Assembly: GCA_018268055.1 (NCBI GenBank)
Contig: JAFDXF010000089.1
Location: forward strand, 166,748-230,747
DNA length: 64,000 bases
Origin: Bacteroidota bacterium
GTDB lineage: Bacteria > Bacteroidota > Bacteroidia > Chitinophagales > Chitinophagaceae
Direction of reading: 5' to 3'
In this document: positions 8,153 to 14,567 of the stretch, piece after piece
How positions within the stretch are numbered: the first letter of the stretch is position 1
Layout: every line of letters begins with the position of its first letter
The notes under the pieces: generated by a model
Told to the model about the DNA's origin: nothing
What the model saw: only the letters and a program-made list of their open reading frames with translations
The model's database searches: none
Program-made: the position numbers and the translations under genes

Positions 8153-8860
8153 TTAAATCATATCCAAAAATGGTATCGCTCCGGTAGCTTTTGGCTCCCT
8201 TGCTTTTTTTGCACGCTCATTGGATAAAGCTACAAATAAAGCTAATACAAAAAGCAAATTTTTAGTAATATCAGCAACGTAAGTAATAAGACCATAAGTA
8301 CCTTGCTGTTTTTCATCCAAATGACTGATCAATAAATAAAAAAAGAAAGAGGCTCCGAGATATATCAACATGCCGAATGATAACCAAAAGCCGTGATGAA
8401 AATAAATAGGCTCTCCGGTGACATCCTGAAATCGTTCGTAAAAGAAAAACAAAACAAATATAAACATCAGAATAGTTTCAATGCCGATAGGTACAGAGTC
8501 TAATCTTTGGGGTTGCTCGGTAAAAATGTAGAATACTTGAAATATAAAAAATAAAATAATGCTTACTGCTATTATTTTTTTGAAAACAGGCTTTACAATT
8601 AATTTGTATAGTAGAACGCCAAAGACTAAAAACTCGATAAATGTAAAAAGTGATTGATATAATTGAGCATAAATTGGCTTAGTAATAATAAAGCCTCTTA
8701 TATAAGAGAAAAGATTAAGTAAAATAAAAACACTTAATCCATAAAGGCTTAACAGTACCCCTAAAGACTTATTAGTTCCTTTTAATGCAAAGTAAATAAT
8801 TGCAGATATAGGCAATAATAAGTATGAATATACAACAATGAACGTAAAAAGTTTTTCCAT
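8153..8860 (-). CDS. Polytopic membrane protein of a membrane protein/kinase/regulator module
   Basis: A 235-aa protein with about seven predicted transmembrane helices and no recognised enzymatic motif. It begins MEKLFTFIVVYSYLLLP and ends in a short charged tail (NERAKKAREPK). It shares spacing and local motifs with the 233-aa protein at 11039: an FW-x-x-x-G-x-x-x-Y segment before a penultimate helix, and an E-[FV]-L-V helix in the middle. It is probably the sensory or signal-transmitting partner of the adjacent kinase; that is inference from the conserved three-gene order. The family name is unknown to me. Confidence 0.75.
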   Translation of the reverse strand: MEKLFTFIVVYSYLLLPISAIIYFALKGTNKSLGVLLSLYGLSVFILLNLFSYIRGFIITKPIYAQLYQSLFTFIEFLVFGVLLYKLIVKPVFKKIIAVSIILFFIFQVFYIFTEQPQRLDSVPIGIETILMFIFVLFFFYERFQDVTGEPIYFHHGFWLSFGMLIYLGASFFFYLLISHLDEKQQGTYGLITYVADITKNLLFVLALFVALSNERAKKAREPKATGAIPFLDMI

Positions 8861-8876
8861 TGTTTTGGATTTTTAC

Positions 8877-8884
8877 CAAAAATA
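8877..8884 (-). promoter_or_regulatory. -7 element upstream of the membrane protein/kinase operon
   Basis: On the minus strand TATTTTTG matches TAnnTTTG exactly and lies 16 bases upstream of the start codon at 8860. I see no well-spaced -33 TTG. Confidence 0.5.
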
Positions 8885-9615
8885 GAAAAACTTTTTTACT
8901 AAATTCATTCAGTCGTTTTAGCGAAAAACTATTCTTCCCAAACAACAGGTAATTCAGGGAACCAAAATCTTTTCATAACAGTAACGTTTTTAACGTTTTA
9001 CAAGAAATATTTCCACCTCAATATGACAATGTAGTGTTTTGTTTCAAACAAAAGTTAGTGTCATAATGAAGTATTTATTTGATATATAATACTGTATTTC
9101 AAATAGTTAACACCGATTTATACCAAGTAATAAACGCCGATTAAGTCGTAATAATTCTTGTGAATAACAGTAAAAATACGATAGCAAATATAGTAAAATT
9201 TCTTAGAAAAATTCACTAATTCACACCTGTGGATAAGATAGAATGAAGTAATTGCTGTTATGAGATTGATGCTTTCTGTGTATCGTAAATGAAGGTATAA
9301 GCATCATAGGTGATTAAAGTTAGTATAAATAGTAGAAAAGCAGACTGTAAGCATCCTATTTAGGTAAATGAAATTTCATTTTTGTTCTACAATCAGTTTA
9401 ATCAAAGCTATACCAAAATAGTAAACCTCAAATTGGCGTATAAGTGGTTTTTGCAGAAAATAGGTATTTTAAAAACCAGTCATTCGTAAACATACGATTT
9501 GAAAAAGAAAATTTACGAAATCTTTAATGAATGATTACGTTACTTTTTTTTGACTAAAGTTCACATGCCCAATATGTGTGTGTTTGTTTTAAGTAAACGG
9601 ATGTGCTGGTACGAC
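8885..9615. other. Gene-free region between the two sensor modules
   Basis: About 730 bp with no open frame of credible length on either strand and no tRNA-like or long inverted repeat that I can see. The DNA is AT-rich. It separates two paralogous membrane protein/kinase/regulator operons transcribed in the same direction. It may simply be a degraded intergenic space. Confidence 0.5.
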
Positions 9616-10275
9616 TTATTTTATTACAATTCCATTTTTCATTGAAATCATAACAAGGCCTACTCTTGTTTTTACGCCGAGTTTGGTAAAGAGTAATTCA
9701 CGAAGCGCTTCGGTCTTTCGGGGCGTAAGATCCATTTGCAGAGCGATTTCTTTATAAGTAAGTTCGGTACAGGAGAGTTCTAAAAAAATCAATTCTTCTT
9801 CATTGAACATTGATTTTTCTACTTTTGAGGTATTATCTTCTTTTTTTTCAAATAAGTTTACGAGTGTATTTGTTAACTGATTGGGGAAGTAGTAACCTGT
9901 TTCTGAAACGGTTTCTAAAGCAAACCTTAACTCATCGGGATGAATGTCTTTTTTCAGGAAGCCCTTAACGCCATATTGAAGCAAACGGATAAGTGAAAGT
10001 TCAGAATCGTACATAGTGAGCATCAATACAGGAATATCGGGATAATTTTTTTTAAGCCATTCTGCTGTTTCAAAACCATTCATCATGGGCATATTAAGAT
10101 CCAGTAAAATAACATCGGGGAGTTGATGATTTCTCATAAATGAAATCAATTTGTTACCATTATCGCATTGATGTATAGTAGAGCAAGTATCAAAGCTGTC
10201 AATCAGCGTAGCCAATGCATTACGCAACAAGACATGATCATCTACCAATACTACTTTTATTTTTTCGTTACTCAT
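9616..10275 (-). CDS. NarL/FixJ-family response regulator
   Basis: A 219-aa regulator with receiver motifs VDDH (Asp12-Asp13), phosphoacceptor Asp59 in LLDLNMP, Thr in LTMYD and Lys in FLKKD. The C-terminal LuxR-type DNA-binding domain is more divergent than in the other regulators of this window (LTYKEIALQMDLTPRKTEALRE in the recognition region). Its start overlaps the stop of the kinase gene (ATGA), so the two are tightly coupled and very likely cognate. It ends the second sensor module. Nothing in the sequence names its targets. Confidence 0.9.
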   Translation of the reverse strand: MSNEKIKVVLVDDHVLLRNALATLIDSFDTCSTIHQCDNGNKLISFMRNHQLPDVILLDLNMPMMNGFETAEWLKKNYPDIPVLMLTMYDSELSLIRLLQYGVKGFLKKDIHPDELRFALETVSETGYYFPNQLTNTLVNLFEKKEDNTSKVEKSMFNEEELIFLELSCTELTYKEIALQMDLTPRKTEALRELLFTKLGVKTRVGLVMISMKNGIVIK

Positions 10276-11063
10276 TTTGCTTTGTATGGAATGATAAAAA
10301 TAAGTGAAGTTCCATCGCCGGTATAACTGCTGAGGTGCATTTCTCCTCCGGCCATTTTAGCTCGTGTTTGCATATTCAGCAGCCCGGATTCGTTGGTGGT
10401 ATTATTAAAGTCCGGATTAAAACCAACTCCATTATCATTCAGGACTACTATCAGCAGTTTAGAAAAAAAGTGCAATTTGAATTCTACTTCTGTAGCTTTT
10501 GCGTGTTTGATAATATTGTTGAATCCTTCCTGAATCATTCTAAAGATTAATAGCTCCTGCTTTTTGTCTAAGAATACAGGTTCGCCGTCTGTAATATAAT
10601 TAATTTTAAACTTTGCTGCTTGGCGAATCTGTTCCAACTCTATCTCCAACACTTTCAACAGTCCGTAATTATCAATAACATCACTATTCATACCACGAGA
10701 TAAGTTGTTCAGTTCTGAAATGCTTTTGGTAAGTAATTCAATTGATGTTTTAGTTTTTGTAGAAGCTTCTTCTTTATTATCTATATTCAATGTATTCAGA
10801 TGAAGTTTTGCCAAAGTAAGCGACAGATTAATATTATCATGTATTTCACAAGCTATATGATGCAATGCTTTTTCTTGCACCTCTAATTTGACATGCATCA
10901 AATTATGCTCAAAATCAACACCTGCACGAAGGAGCTCCTGCTGAAAAAAATGTTGTCTTTTTTGATATAGCAATACGATACGTATAATGAATGTAAGCAT
11001 TGCTAAGAGCAATAAAGCTACTATAATAATAAAAATAATTATATCATAAGGGGCTTGCGGCAT
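10272..11063 (-). CDS. DegS/NarX-type sensor histidine kinase
   Basis: A 263-aa kinase with a single N-terminal helix (about residues 8-33), a coiled-coil linker, a HisKA_3-like segment with His75 in ACEIHDNINLSL, and a HATPase domain (N-box EGFNNIIKHAK; G1-like DNGVGFN; GLLNMQTRAKMAGG). The residues after the His deviate from the common DLHDxxG form. It overlaps the membrane-protein gene by 25 bp upstream and the regulator by 4 bp downstream, which is the tightest coupling in the window. The order matches the module at 6506-8860, and the two modules are probably ancient duplicates. Confidence 0.88.
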   Translation of the reverse strand: MPQAPYDIIIFIIIVALLLLAMLTFIIRIVLLYQKRQHFFQQELLRAGVDFEHNLMHVKLEVQEKALHHIACEIHDNINLSLTLAKLHLNTLNIDNKEEASTKTKTSIELLTKSISELNNLSRGMNSDVIDNYGLLKVLEIELEQIRQAAKFKINYITDGEPVFLDKKQELLIFRMIQEGFNNIIKHAKATEVEFKLHFFSKLLIVVLNDNGVGFNPDFNNTTNESGLLNMQTRAKMAGGEMHLSSYTGDGTSLIFIIPYKAK

Positions 11064-11740
11064 AAAAAGGCTTTAGTAAGTAAAATGAAATGAACAATAT
11101 AAGGTGTATAGTATAAGGCCGTTACAATGATTCTGCCCATTTCCGTTTCTCGTGTGATGTATCGGGCAATAAGAAGTAATGGAATGGAGGCTAATGCATA
11201 AAAGAAAATACCTGTTACAATCCAGAAAGAAGGCCTATCGAAGACAGAATAAGTAGCAGTATTGTTTAGTAAATAACGATAGTAGAATAATGTAGGAGCC
11301 AATAAAAAAATGAGACCGATCACTTCTGTTAGTTTTGTAATATAGTTGAGTAGGTAATCATTCTTTAATAACCAGCCGACTAAGCATACAATCACTAAGA
11401 GTAAATAAATTTTGCGTATCTGTAGCAAATAATATTGAATGGTTGAGTTATTGAACAAGCGAATAAAGAATTGGTAATAGACGAGCACTTCTACAATGCT
11501 GATGCCGAAATTGGACAACTCAAAATAGTTGATTGCCCAGGCAGGATAGTGGAGCACCACTGCAATAAACCAACCCGCAATTAATAAAAGAATATCCAAT
11601 ATAATATAAATGATAAAGGGGATTGCTTCATGGTGATTTTTTGATAAACGGATTCCTGCAATTGCGGCAATTATTTGAATTATAAATACAATAGCTTCAC
11701 TATAATAAGTTTCGTTTAAAAGTAGAAAAAACTCCTTCAC
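11039..11740 (-). CDS. Polytopic membrane protein, paralogue of the 8153 product
   Basis: A 233-aa protein with about seven transmembrane helices. It begins at a GTG codon (11740), as no ATG is available nearby. It has the same length and position as the 235-aa protein of the first module and shares an FW-x-x-x-G-x-x-x-Y motif near the penultimate helix and an E-V-L-V-Y helix centrally. It ends KAFLCRKPLMI. The gene overlaps the kinase gene by 25 bp. The start codon is 61 bp from the 150-bp repeat that drives the divergent small-gene cassette. The role is probably sensory, but this is inference. Confidence 0.72.
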   Translation of the reverse strand: MKEFFLLLNETYYSEAIVFIIQIIAAIAGIRLSKNHHEAIPFIIYIILDILLLIAGWFIAVVLHYPAWAINYFELSNFGISIVEVLVYYQFFIRLFNNSTIQYYLLQIRKIYLLLVIVCLVGWLLKNDYLLNYITKLTEVIGLIFLLAPTLFYYRYLLNNTATYSVFDRPSFWIVTGIFFYALASIPLLLIARYITRETEMGRIIVTALYYTPYIVHFILLTKAFLCRKPLMI

Positions 11741-11800
11741 TTTGGTAGTACTTTTTTAGGGGTAAAGAATAAAGCTAAATACAACATCTGTAAAAGTAAG

Positions 11801-11950
11801 GGATGTGAATTTTCCCAAAAAAACGTGATGTTTTCACAAAAAAATCTGTGAATTTTCCCATTCAAAAAATTTTGCCATGAAATCTTTTCTATTCATTTTT
11901 GAGCGTTGGTTTTTTGAGTAAAAAAAATTTGTTGAAACAATGGCGCACAA
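11801..11950 (+). repeat. Regulatory direct repeat, copy A (iterons plus promoter)
   Basis: About 150 bp that recur at 12621-12772 with roughly 90 percent identity by eye. The left part holds three boxes of the form GTGAnnTTTTCnCA at 11805, 11825 and 11848 (spacings 20 and 23 bp). The middle one is a perfect GTGA-N5-TCAC palindrome. A -7-like AAATTTTG at 11867-11874 follows, then a tiny frame of 14 codons (11877-11921, MKSFLFIF...) and an inverted repeat TTGTT-GA-AACAA (11930-11941). The whole looks like an operator plus promoter plus leader. It precedes a small hydrophobic peptide gene and faces a divergent sensor operon. Confidence 0.8.
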
Positions 11951-11964
11951 GTGCTTGGGCTACG

Positions 11965-12066
11965 ATGATGTCTGCATTTAAAACAATTGCAAAGAAATTT
12001 TTAGGACCAATTGGCGTGGCTGTTTCTGTTGTATCTTTTGGAATTTGTATGCTTGGACATATTTAA
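11965..12066 (+). CDS. Small hydrophobic peptide, related to the C-terminus of the 12869 lipoprotein
   Basis: A 33-codon frame (MMSAFKTIAKKFLGPIG start) with a basic amphipathic first half and a hydrophobic Gly/Val-rich second half ending CMLGHI. The open frame continues upstream without a start to about 11941. From the Trp at 11953 to the stop it aligns without gaps, and with exactly the same length, to the last 36 codons of the lipoprotein frame that ends at 13579. Shared positions include W, two K, two G and an A, plus several conservative ones. It may be a real short peptide or the 3' remnant of a deleted paralogue. A 60-aa membrane-protein gene starts 11 bp after its stop. Confidence 0.4.
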   Translation: MMSAFKTIAKKFLGPIGVAVSVVSFGICMLGHI

Positions 12067-12077
12067 ACAATACCTTT

Positions 12078-12260
12078 ATGAAACCGTTTCAATACCTATT
12101 ACTGATAGTTATTATTTATTCTGTTTTAAAAAGAGCCAATCAGGTACGATTAGCATTGAAAGAGAAAAATAGGAGCAGAGTTAAGGCAGAATTATTTTTT
12201 TTAGCTTTAACTATAGCCTTGAGCGTCGCTCTTATATTAATTGGAAGATTATGGTTTTGA
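12078..12260 (+). CDS. Small two-helix membrane protein
   Basis: A 60-aa protein with two predicted transmembrane helices (about residues 4-16 and 38-57) joined by a basic loop (KRANQVRLALKEKNRSR). ATG 12078 lies 11 bp after the stop of the peptide frame. A longer frame from TTG 12045 would overlap that peptide and is less likely. No family is recognised. It is the first of two consecutive two-helix proteins in cassette A and matches in size and position the 70-aa protein after the lipoprotein of cassette B. An immunity or membrane-partner role is speculation from context. Confidence 0.6.
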   Translation: MKPFQYLLLIVIIYSVLKRANQVRLALKEKNRSRVKAELFFLALTIALSVALILIGRLWF

Positions 12261-12284
12261 CAATAGAAATTAAACTAAATATAC

Positions 12285-12464
12285 ATGACTAAAGAATCTA
12301 TTTTAAATATTGCTCTTGTGTTATTTGTAGCTCTTATTTATGTTACGTTAATGAAGCTCGATAAATTGTCTTTAAGTAAGGGTAAGAAGTTTTTTTATAC
12401 TTATTTGACAATTTTTATTCCAATATTTGGCTATATATTAGTATCTGGCCTTAAGAAGGGCTGA
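12285..12464 (+). CDS. Small two-helix membrane protein
   Basis: A 59-aa protein (MTKESILNIALVLF start) with two predicted transmembrane helices separated by KLDKLSLSKGKK. The second helix carries IFIPIFGYIL, loosely reminiscent of the PLDc_N type of two-helix segment found in small membrane and immunity proteins; that resemblance is weak. The start is preceded by an A/T-rich leader (taaactaaatatac) typical of this genome. It lies 24 bp after the 60-aa gene and is followed by a terminator, so peptide, 60-aa and 59-aa genes probably form one transcript from the copy A promoter. Confidence 0.6.
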   Translation: MTKESILNIALVLFVALIYVTLMKLDKLSLSKGKKFFYTYLTIFIPIFGYILVSGLKKG

Positions 12465-12492
12465 CATTTTTGACACAGTGTTGAGATACAAC

Positions 12493-12528
12493 TTGGGCTG
12501 AGATTTTATTCCTCAGCCCATATTTTTT
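12493..12528 (+). terminator. Terminator closing cassette A
   Basis: GGGCTGAG pairs with CTCAGCCC over a loop of nine bases and is followed by ATATTTTTT. It ends the transcript of the two small membrane proteins. The terminator of cassette B (13870) has a similar GGGCTG/CAGCCC stem. Confidence 0.85.
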
Positions 12529-12620
12529 AGATAATTATAAAAGTATTTCTTAAAAAAAATCCTTCGACCTAAAGCTGCAATGGGTACAAATAATTGAAAG
12601 CGTTTTGCTTTAGAATTATT

Positions 12621-12772
12621 GGATGTGAATTTCCCTAAAAAAACGTGATGTTTTCCCAAAAAAATCTGTGAATTTTCCCATTCAAAAAATTTTGCCATGA
12701 AATCTTTCCTATCCATTTTTGAGTGTTGGCATTTTTAAGTGAAAAAATTTGTTGAAACAATGATGCGCACAA
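12621..12772 (+). repeat. Regulatory direct repeat, copy B (iterons plus promoter)
   Basis: The second copy of the 150-bp module at 11801. Boxes at 12625, 12645 and 12668 keep the 20 and 23 bp spacings of copy A. The -7-like AAATTTTG follows, then a short frame at 12697-12738 (13 codons, MKSFLSIF...) and the TTGTT-GA-AACAA inverted repeat. A 2-bp difference (ATGATGCGC here, ATGGCGC in copy A) shifts the frame just downstream. The lipoprotein gene starts about 100 bp after the repeat. The region from 12465 to 12868 holds only the terminator and this repeat. Confidence 0.8.
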
Positions 12773-12868
12773 TTACTATGGCAAATGAGTAGCTTAAAAA
12801 ACCAACGGTGGAAAATCTGACACAGCACCTTAATCTGAAGGTAAGAATTAAACTAAAAAAATATAAAT

Positions 12869-13429
12869 ATGAAATTTTATCGCAATTCCCCCCCCCCGAG
12901 CACAAACTGCAAAAGTGTAAAGGATTTAATTTTTACGTTTCTAGCATTTTTTGTAATTCTTCTTACATCGTGTAGTAAAGAAAGTCAGCAATCAATTGCA
13001 AGAGACCACATTACTAAACAAAGCATTGAACGTGCAAACAATTTTTTATCGGCAAAGGAAATTTTAAAATCAGTTAACTTTAAAAAAATTAAAGAATTGT
13101 CTGAAGAGAGAGAAGTAGCTGTTCTCAACCGGCAGTTTGGTAGTTGGACAGGTGATAGCTTGGCAATTGAAGATGAAGCAAGAGAAGATCTTGTCCCTAT
13201 ACACAATGATTTTAAACAATATGTAATGTCTAACTACCCTTTAATGGGAAATATAGCAGACTCAATAATTAATGATCCTGATTTTACACAGGTTATCATT
13301 TTGCATAATATGGCGGAAGAGAATAATTTCCAATATGTTGACACTACTATAGCATATAATAGATCAACACAATCAATACTTTCATGCGTGATGGGTGTAT
13401 TAACCGGAATAGGTGGGGTAGGTTCATGA
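12869..13429 (+). CDS. Predicted lipoprotein with hydrophobic C-terminus, cut short by an in-frame TGA
   Basis: A 186-aa predicted lipoprotein. A long basic n-region containing three prolines precedes a hydrophobic stretch and lipobox LLTSC (Cys35). The body is charged and helical, with the segment RQFGSWTGDSLAIEDEARED and then a Gly-rich end (CVMGVLTGIGGVGS). Two oddities stand out: a run of ten C at codons 7-10, and a TGA at 13427 after which the same frame stays open for 49 more codons with family-like composition. No alternative start lies between the C tract and the signal peptide. Function unknown; the C-terminal half resembles the peptide of cassette A. Confidence 0.65.
   Translation: MKFYRNSPPPSTNCKSVKDLIFTFLAFFVILLTSCSKESQQSIARDHITKQSIERANNFLSAKEILKSVNFKKIKELSEEREVAVLNRQFGSWTGDSLAIEDEAREDLVPIHNDFKQYVMSNYPLMGNIADSIINDPDFTQVIILHNMAEENNFQYVDTTIAYNRSTQSILSCVMGVLTGIGGVGS
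12888..12897 (+). repeat. C10 homopolymer tract in the 5' end of the lipoprotein gene
   Basis: Ten consecutive C residues within codons 7-10 (TCC CCC CCC CCG). Nothing comparable is seen elsewhere in this AT-rich window. Loss or gain of one base would abolish the lipoprotein reading frame, the classic form of a slippage switch; an assembly artefact is the alternative. Confidence 0.85.
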
Positions 13430-13579
13430 TATAATCAATATGTTGCGCTTTTCAATGGAGGAGCTTCTTGGTCTTCTGTTTGGACTGTTTTAAAAAGTAC
13501 TATTAAAAGGCAGTTTGGATGGTTTACGGCAGCGTGGGCAATTTATCAGATTGGAGACGATTGTTTTGATTGGTGGTAA
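13430..13579 (+). pseudogene. Downstream part of the interrupted lipoprotein frame
   Basis: Directly after the TGA at 13427-13429 the same frame runs for 49 codons to a TAA at 13577. It encodes a hydrophobic, aromatic and Gly-rich segment (YNQYVALFNGGASW, then KRQFGWFTAAWAIY, ending DDCFDWW). The last 36 codons match the length and several residues of the peptide at 11965-12066, so this was once translated as the C-terminus of the lipoprotein. A Cys near the end could pair with the Cys just before the TGA. Likely a nonsense mutation (TGG or CGA to TGA); readthrough or sequencing error are possible. Confidence 0.6.
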
Positions 13580-13620
13580 AATTTACTTAATTCACCCAAT
13601 TTATAATTTAAAAATTTAAT

Positions 13621-13833
13621 ATGAAATATATACAAATATTATTAGCAGGCAATGTTCTAATTATGCATTTGCTCATGATTATTAATTTATTATTTAAGCC
13701 TAATTTTTTGAATAAAAAAATATTTCAAGTACCTTCTTCTAAGATTATGATTTCATTCTATTATTTGAATACTATATTTTTAATGGTATTGTATATTATG
13801 AGCAAAATGGGAATCGAAGTATTTAAACTTTAA
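13621..13833 (+). CDS. Small two-helix membrane protein
   Basis: A 70-aa protein with two long predicted transmembrane helices (about residues 5-26 and 42-61) and a short central loop (KPNFLNKKIFQVPSSK). It starts 41 bp after the end of the interrupted lipoprotein frame and is followed by a strong terminator. Its position in cassette B matches the 60-aa protein of cassette A, although I see no clear sequence similarity. No family is recognised. A helper or immunity-like role toward the lipoprotein is inferred from gene order only. Confidence 0.6.
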   Translation: MKYIQILLAGNVLIMHLLMIINLLFKPNFLNKKIFQVPSSKIMISFYYLNTIFLMVLYIMSKMGIEVFKL

Positions 13834-13869
13834 TAACTTAGTAGCAGATTATTTTTAATGAAGAAAAAC

Positions 13870-13912
13870 AAAATGGGCTGCTTGAATTGCAGCCCATTTT
13901 ATATTTTTTAAA
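13870..13912. terminator. Bidirectional terminator closing cassette B
   Basis: A 12-bp perfect stem (AAAATGGGCTGC / GCAGCCCATTTT) with a seven-base loop, followed by ATATTTTTT. It lies between the small membrane protein gene and the convergent cytochrome-like gene and could serve both. Confidence 0.9.
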
Positions 13913-13920
13913 CTTTTAAT

Positions 13921-14484
13921 TTAATCCAATTGTCGATGTCCGGCATTTACCCAATCGATTATTTTCTGCTTGTCTATCGGAGTCAGCATGGCATTGGGCA
14001 ATTGAGGCATCTGCGTAGGTATATTATCTACTGCACGTGCTTTTATTCTGCTCCAGTTTACAATTATTCCGGAATCGGTATCAAAGTTTTTCCCGCCGCT
14101 CATTCCGCCATTGCGGTGGCAGGGGCCACAGAATCCGCTAACCACCTGCTTTACTAATGCATACTTTGGCCCATAGTTCAGAATGGTAATTTGCGCAGTG
14201 TCTGTACAGCCTCTACTATTTTTAATGGTAAGCACATAATTGCCCGGCGCTAAATTGTTGAAAAAATTAGCACTTTGATAAGCTCCGGTATTTAATTTAT
14301 AGCTTATCGTGTCACCAATCGGATAGTTTATCGTAATGCTGCCATTGGCAGCAGCACCAATCGCTTCTGTTTTAAAATAGTCAACAGTGTATTGAATTCC
14401 ATTGCAAGGGTTGGGCGCATCTTTCCCGGTACAAGAGACAATCAATAAAGAAACCGAAAAAACTGTAATCAGTAATAGTTTCAT
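13921..14484 (-). CDS. Lipoprotein with c-type cytochrome motif
   Basis: A 187-aa predicted lipoprotein: ATG 14484 gives a signal peptide with lipobox LLIVSC (Cys18). A longer frame to 14568 would add 28 residues without a signal and is rejected. A central beta-rich region of SprB-repeat-like character (GSITINYPIGDTISY, then NYVLTIKNSRGC) precedes a C-terminal heme-binding domain with CGPCH near residues 116-120 and a likely distal Met in QMPQLPNAMLTP. It ends KIIDWVNAGH, common in c-type cytochrome domains. Probably an exported electron carrier or sensor; the substrate is unknown. Confidence 0.8.
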   Translation of the reverse strand: MKLLLITVFSVSLLIVSCTGKDAPNPCNGIQYTVDYFKTEAIGAAANGSITINYPIGDTISYKLNTGAYQSANFFNNLAPGNYVLTIKNSRGCTDTAQITILNYGPKYALVKQVVSGFCGPCHRNGGMSGGKNFDTDSGIIVNWSRIKARAVDNIPTQMPQLPNAMLTPIDKQKIIDWVNAGHRQLD

Positions 14485-14512
14485 AAATAAGCATTGGAAT
14501 ACTAAATTAACT

Positions 14513-14542
14513 TTGTTTTTGGAACGAATAAAAATATTTTTG
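14513..14542 (+). promoter_or_regulatory. Promoter of the small secreted protein/TonB receptor pair
   Basis: TTG (14513-14515), exactly 19 bp, then TATTTTTG (14535-14542): a full match to the Bacteroidota consensus. An ATG at 14547 would lie at or near the transcription start, which supports the next ATG at 14568 as the true start codon. Confidence 0.8.
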
Positions 14543-14567
14543 CAAAATGTTTGTGAAACGGCAACCA

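Noticed and set aside
11740..11800. CRP-type site in the divergent gap
   Set aside because: The only palindrome (GTGA-N5-TCAC at 11825) has a five-base spacer, not the six of CRP, and the copy B box has lost the palindrome.
11801..12772. CRISPR array or insertion sequence
   Set aside because: Only two long copies with different genes between them; no short regular repeats, no transposase frame and no terminal inverted repeats were seen.
13427..13579. TGA read as selenocysteine
   Set aside because: No stem-loop resembling a bacterial SECIS follows the TGA directly, and the domain around it is not a redox family. A nonsense change of Trp or Arg is simpler.
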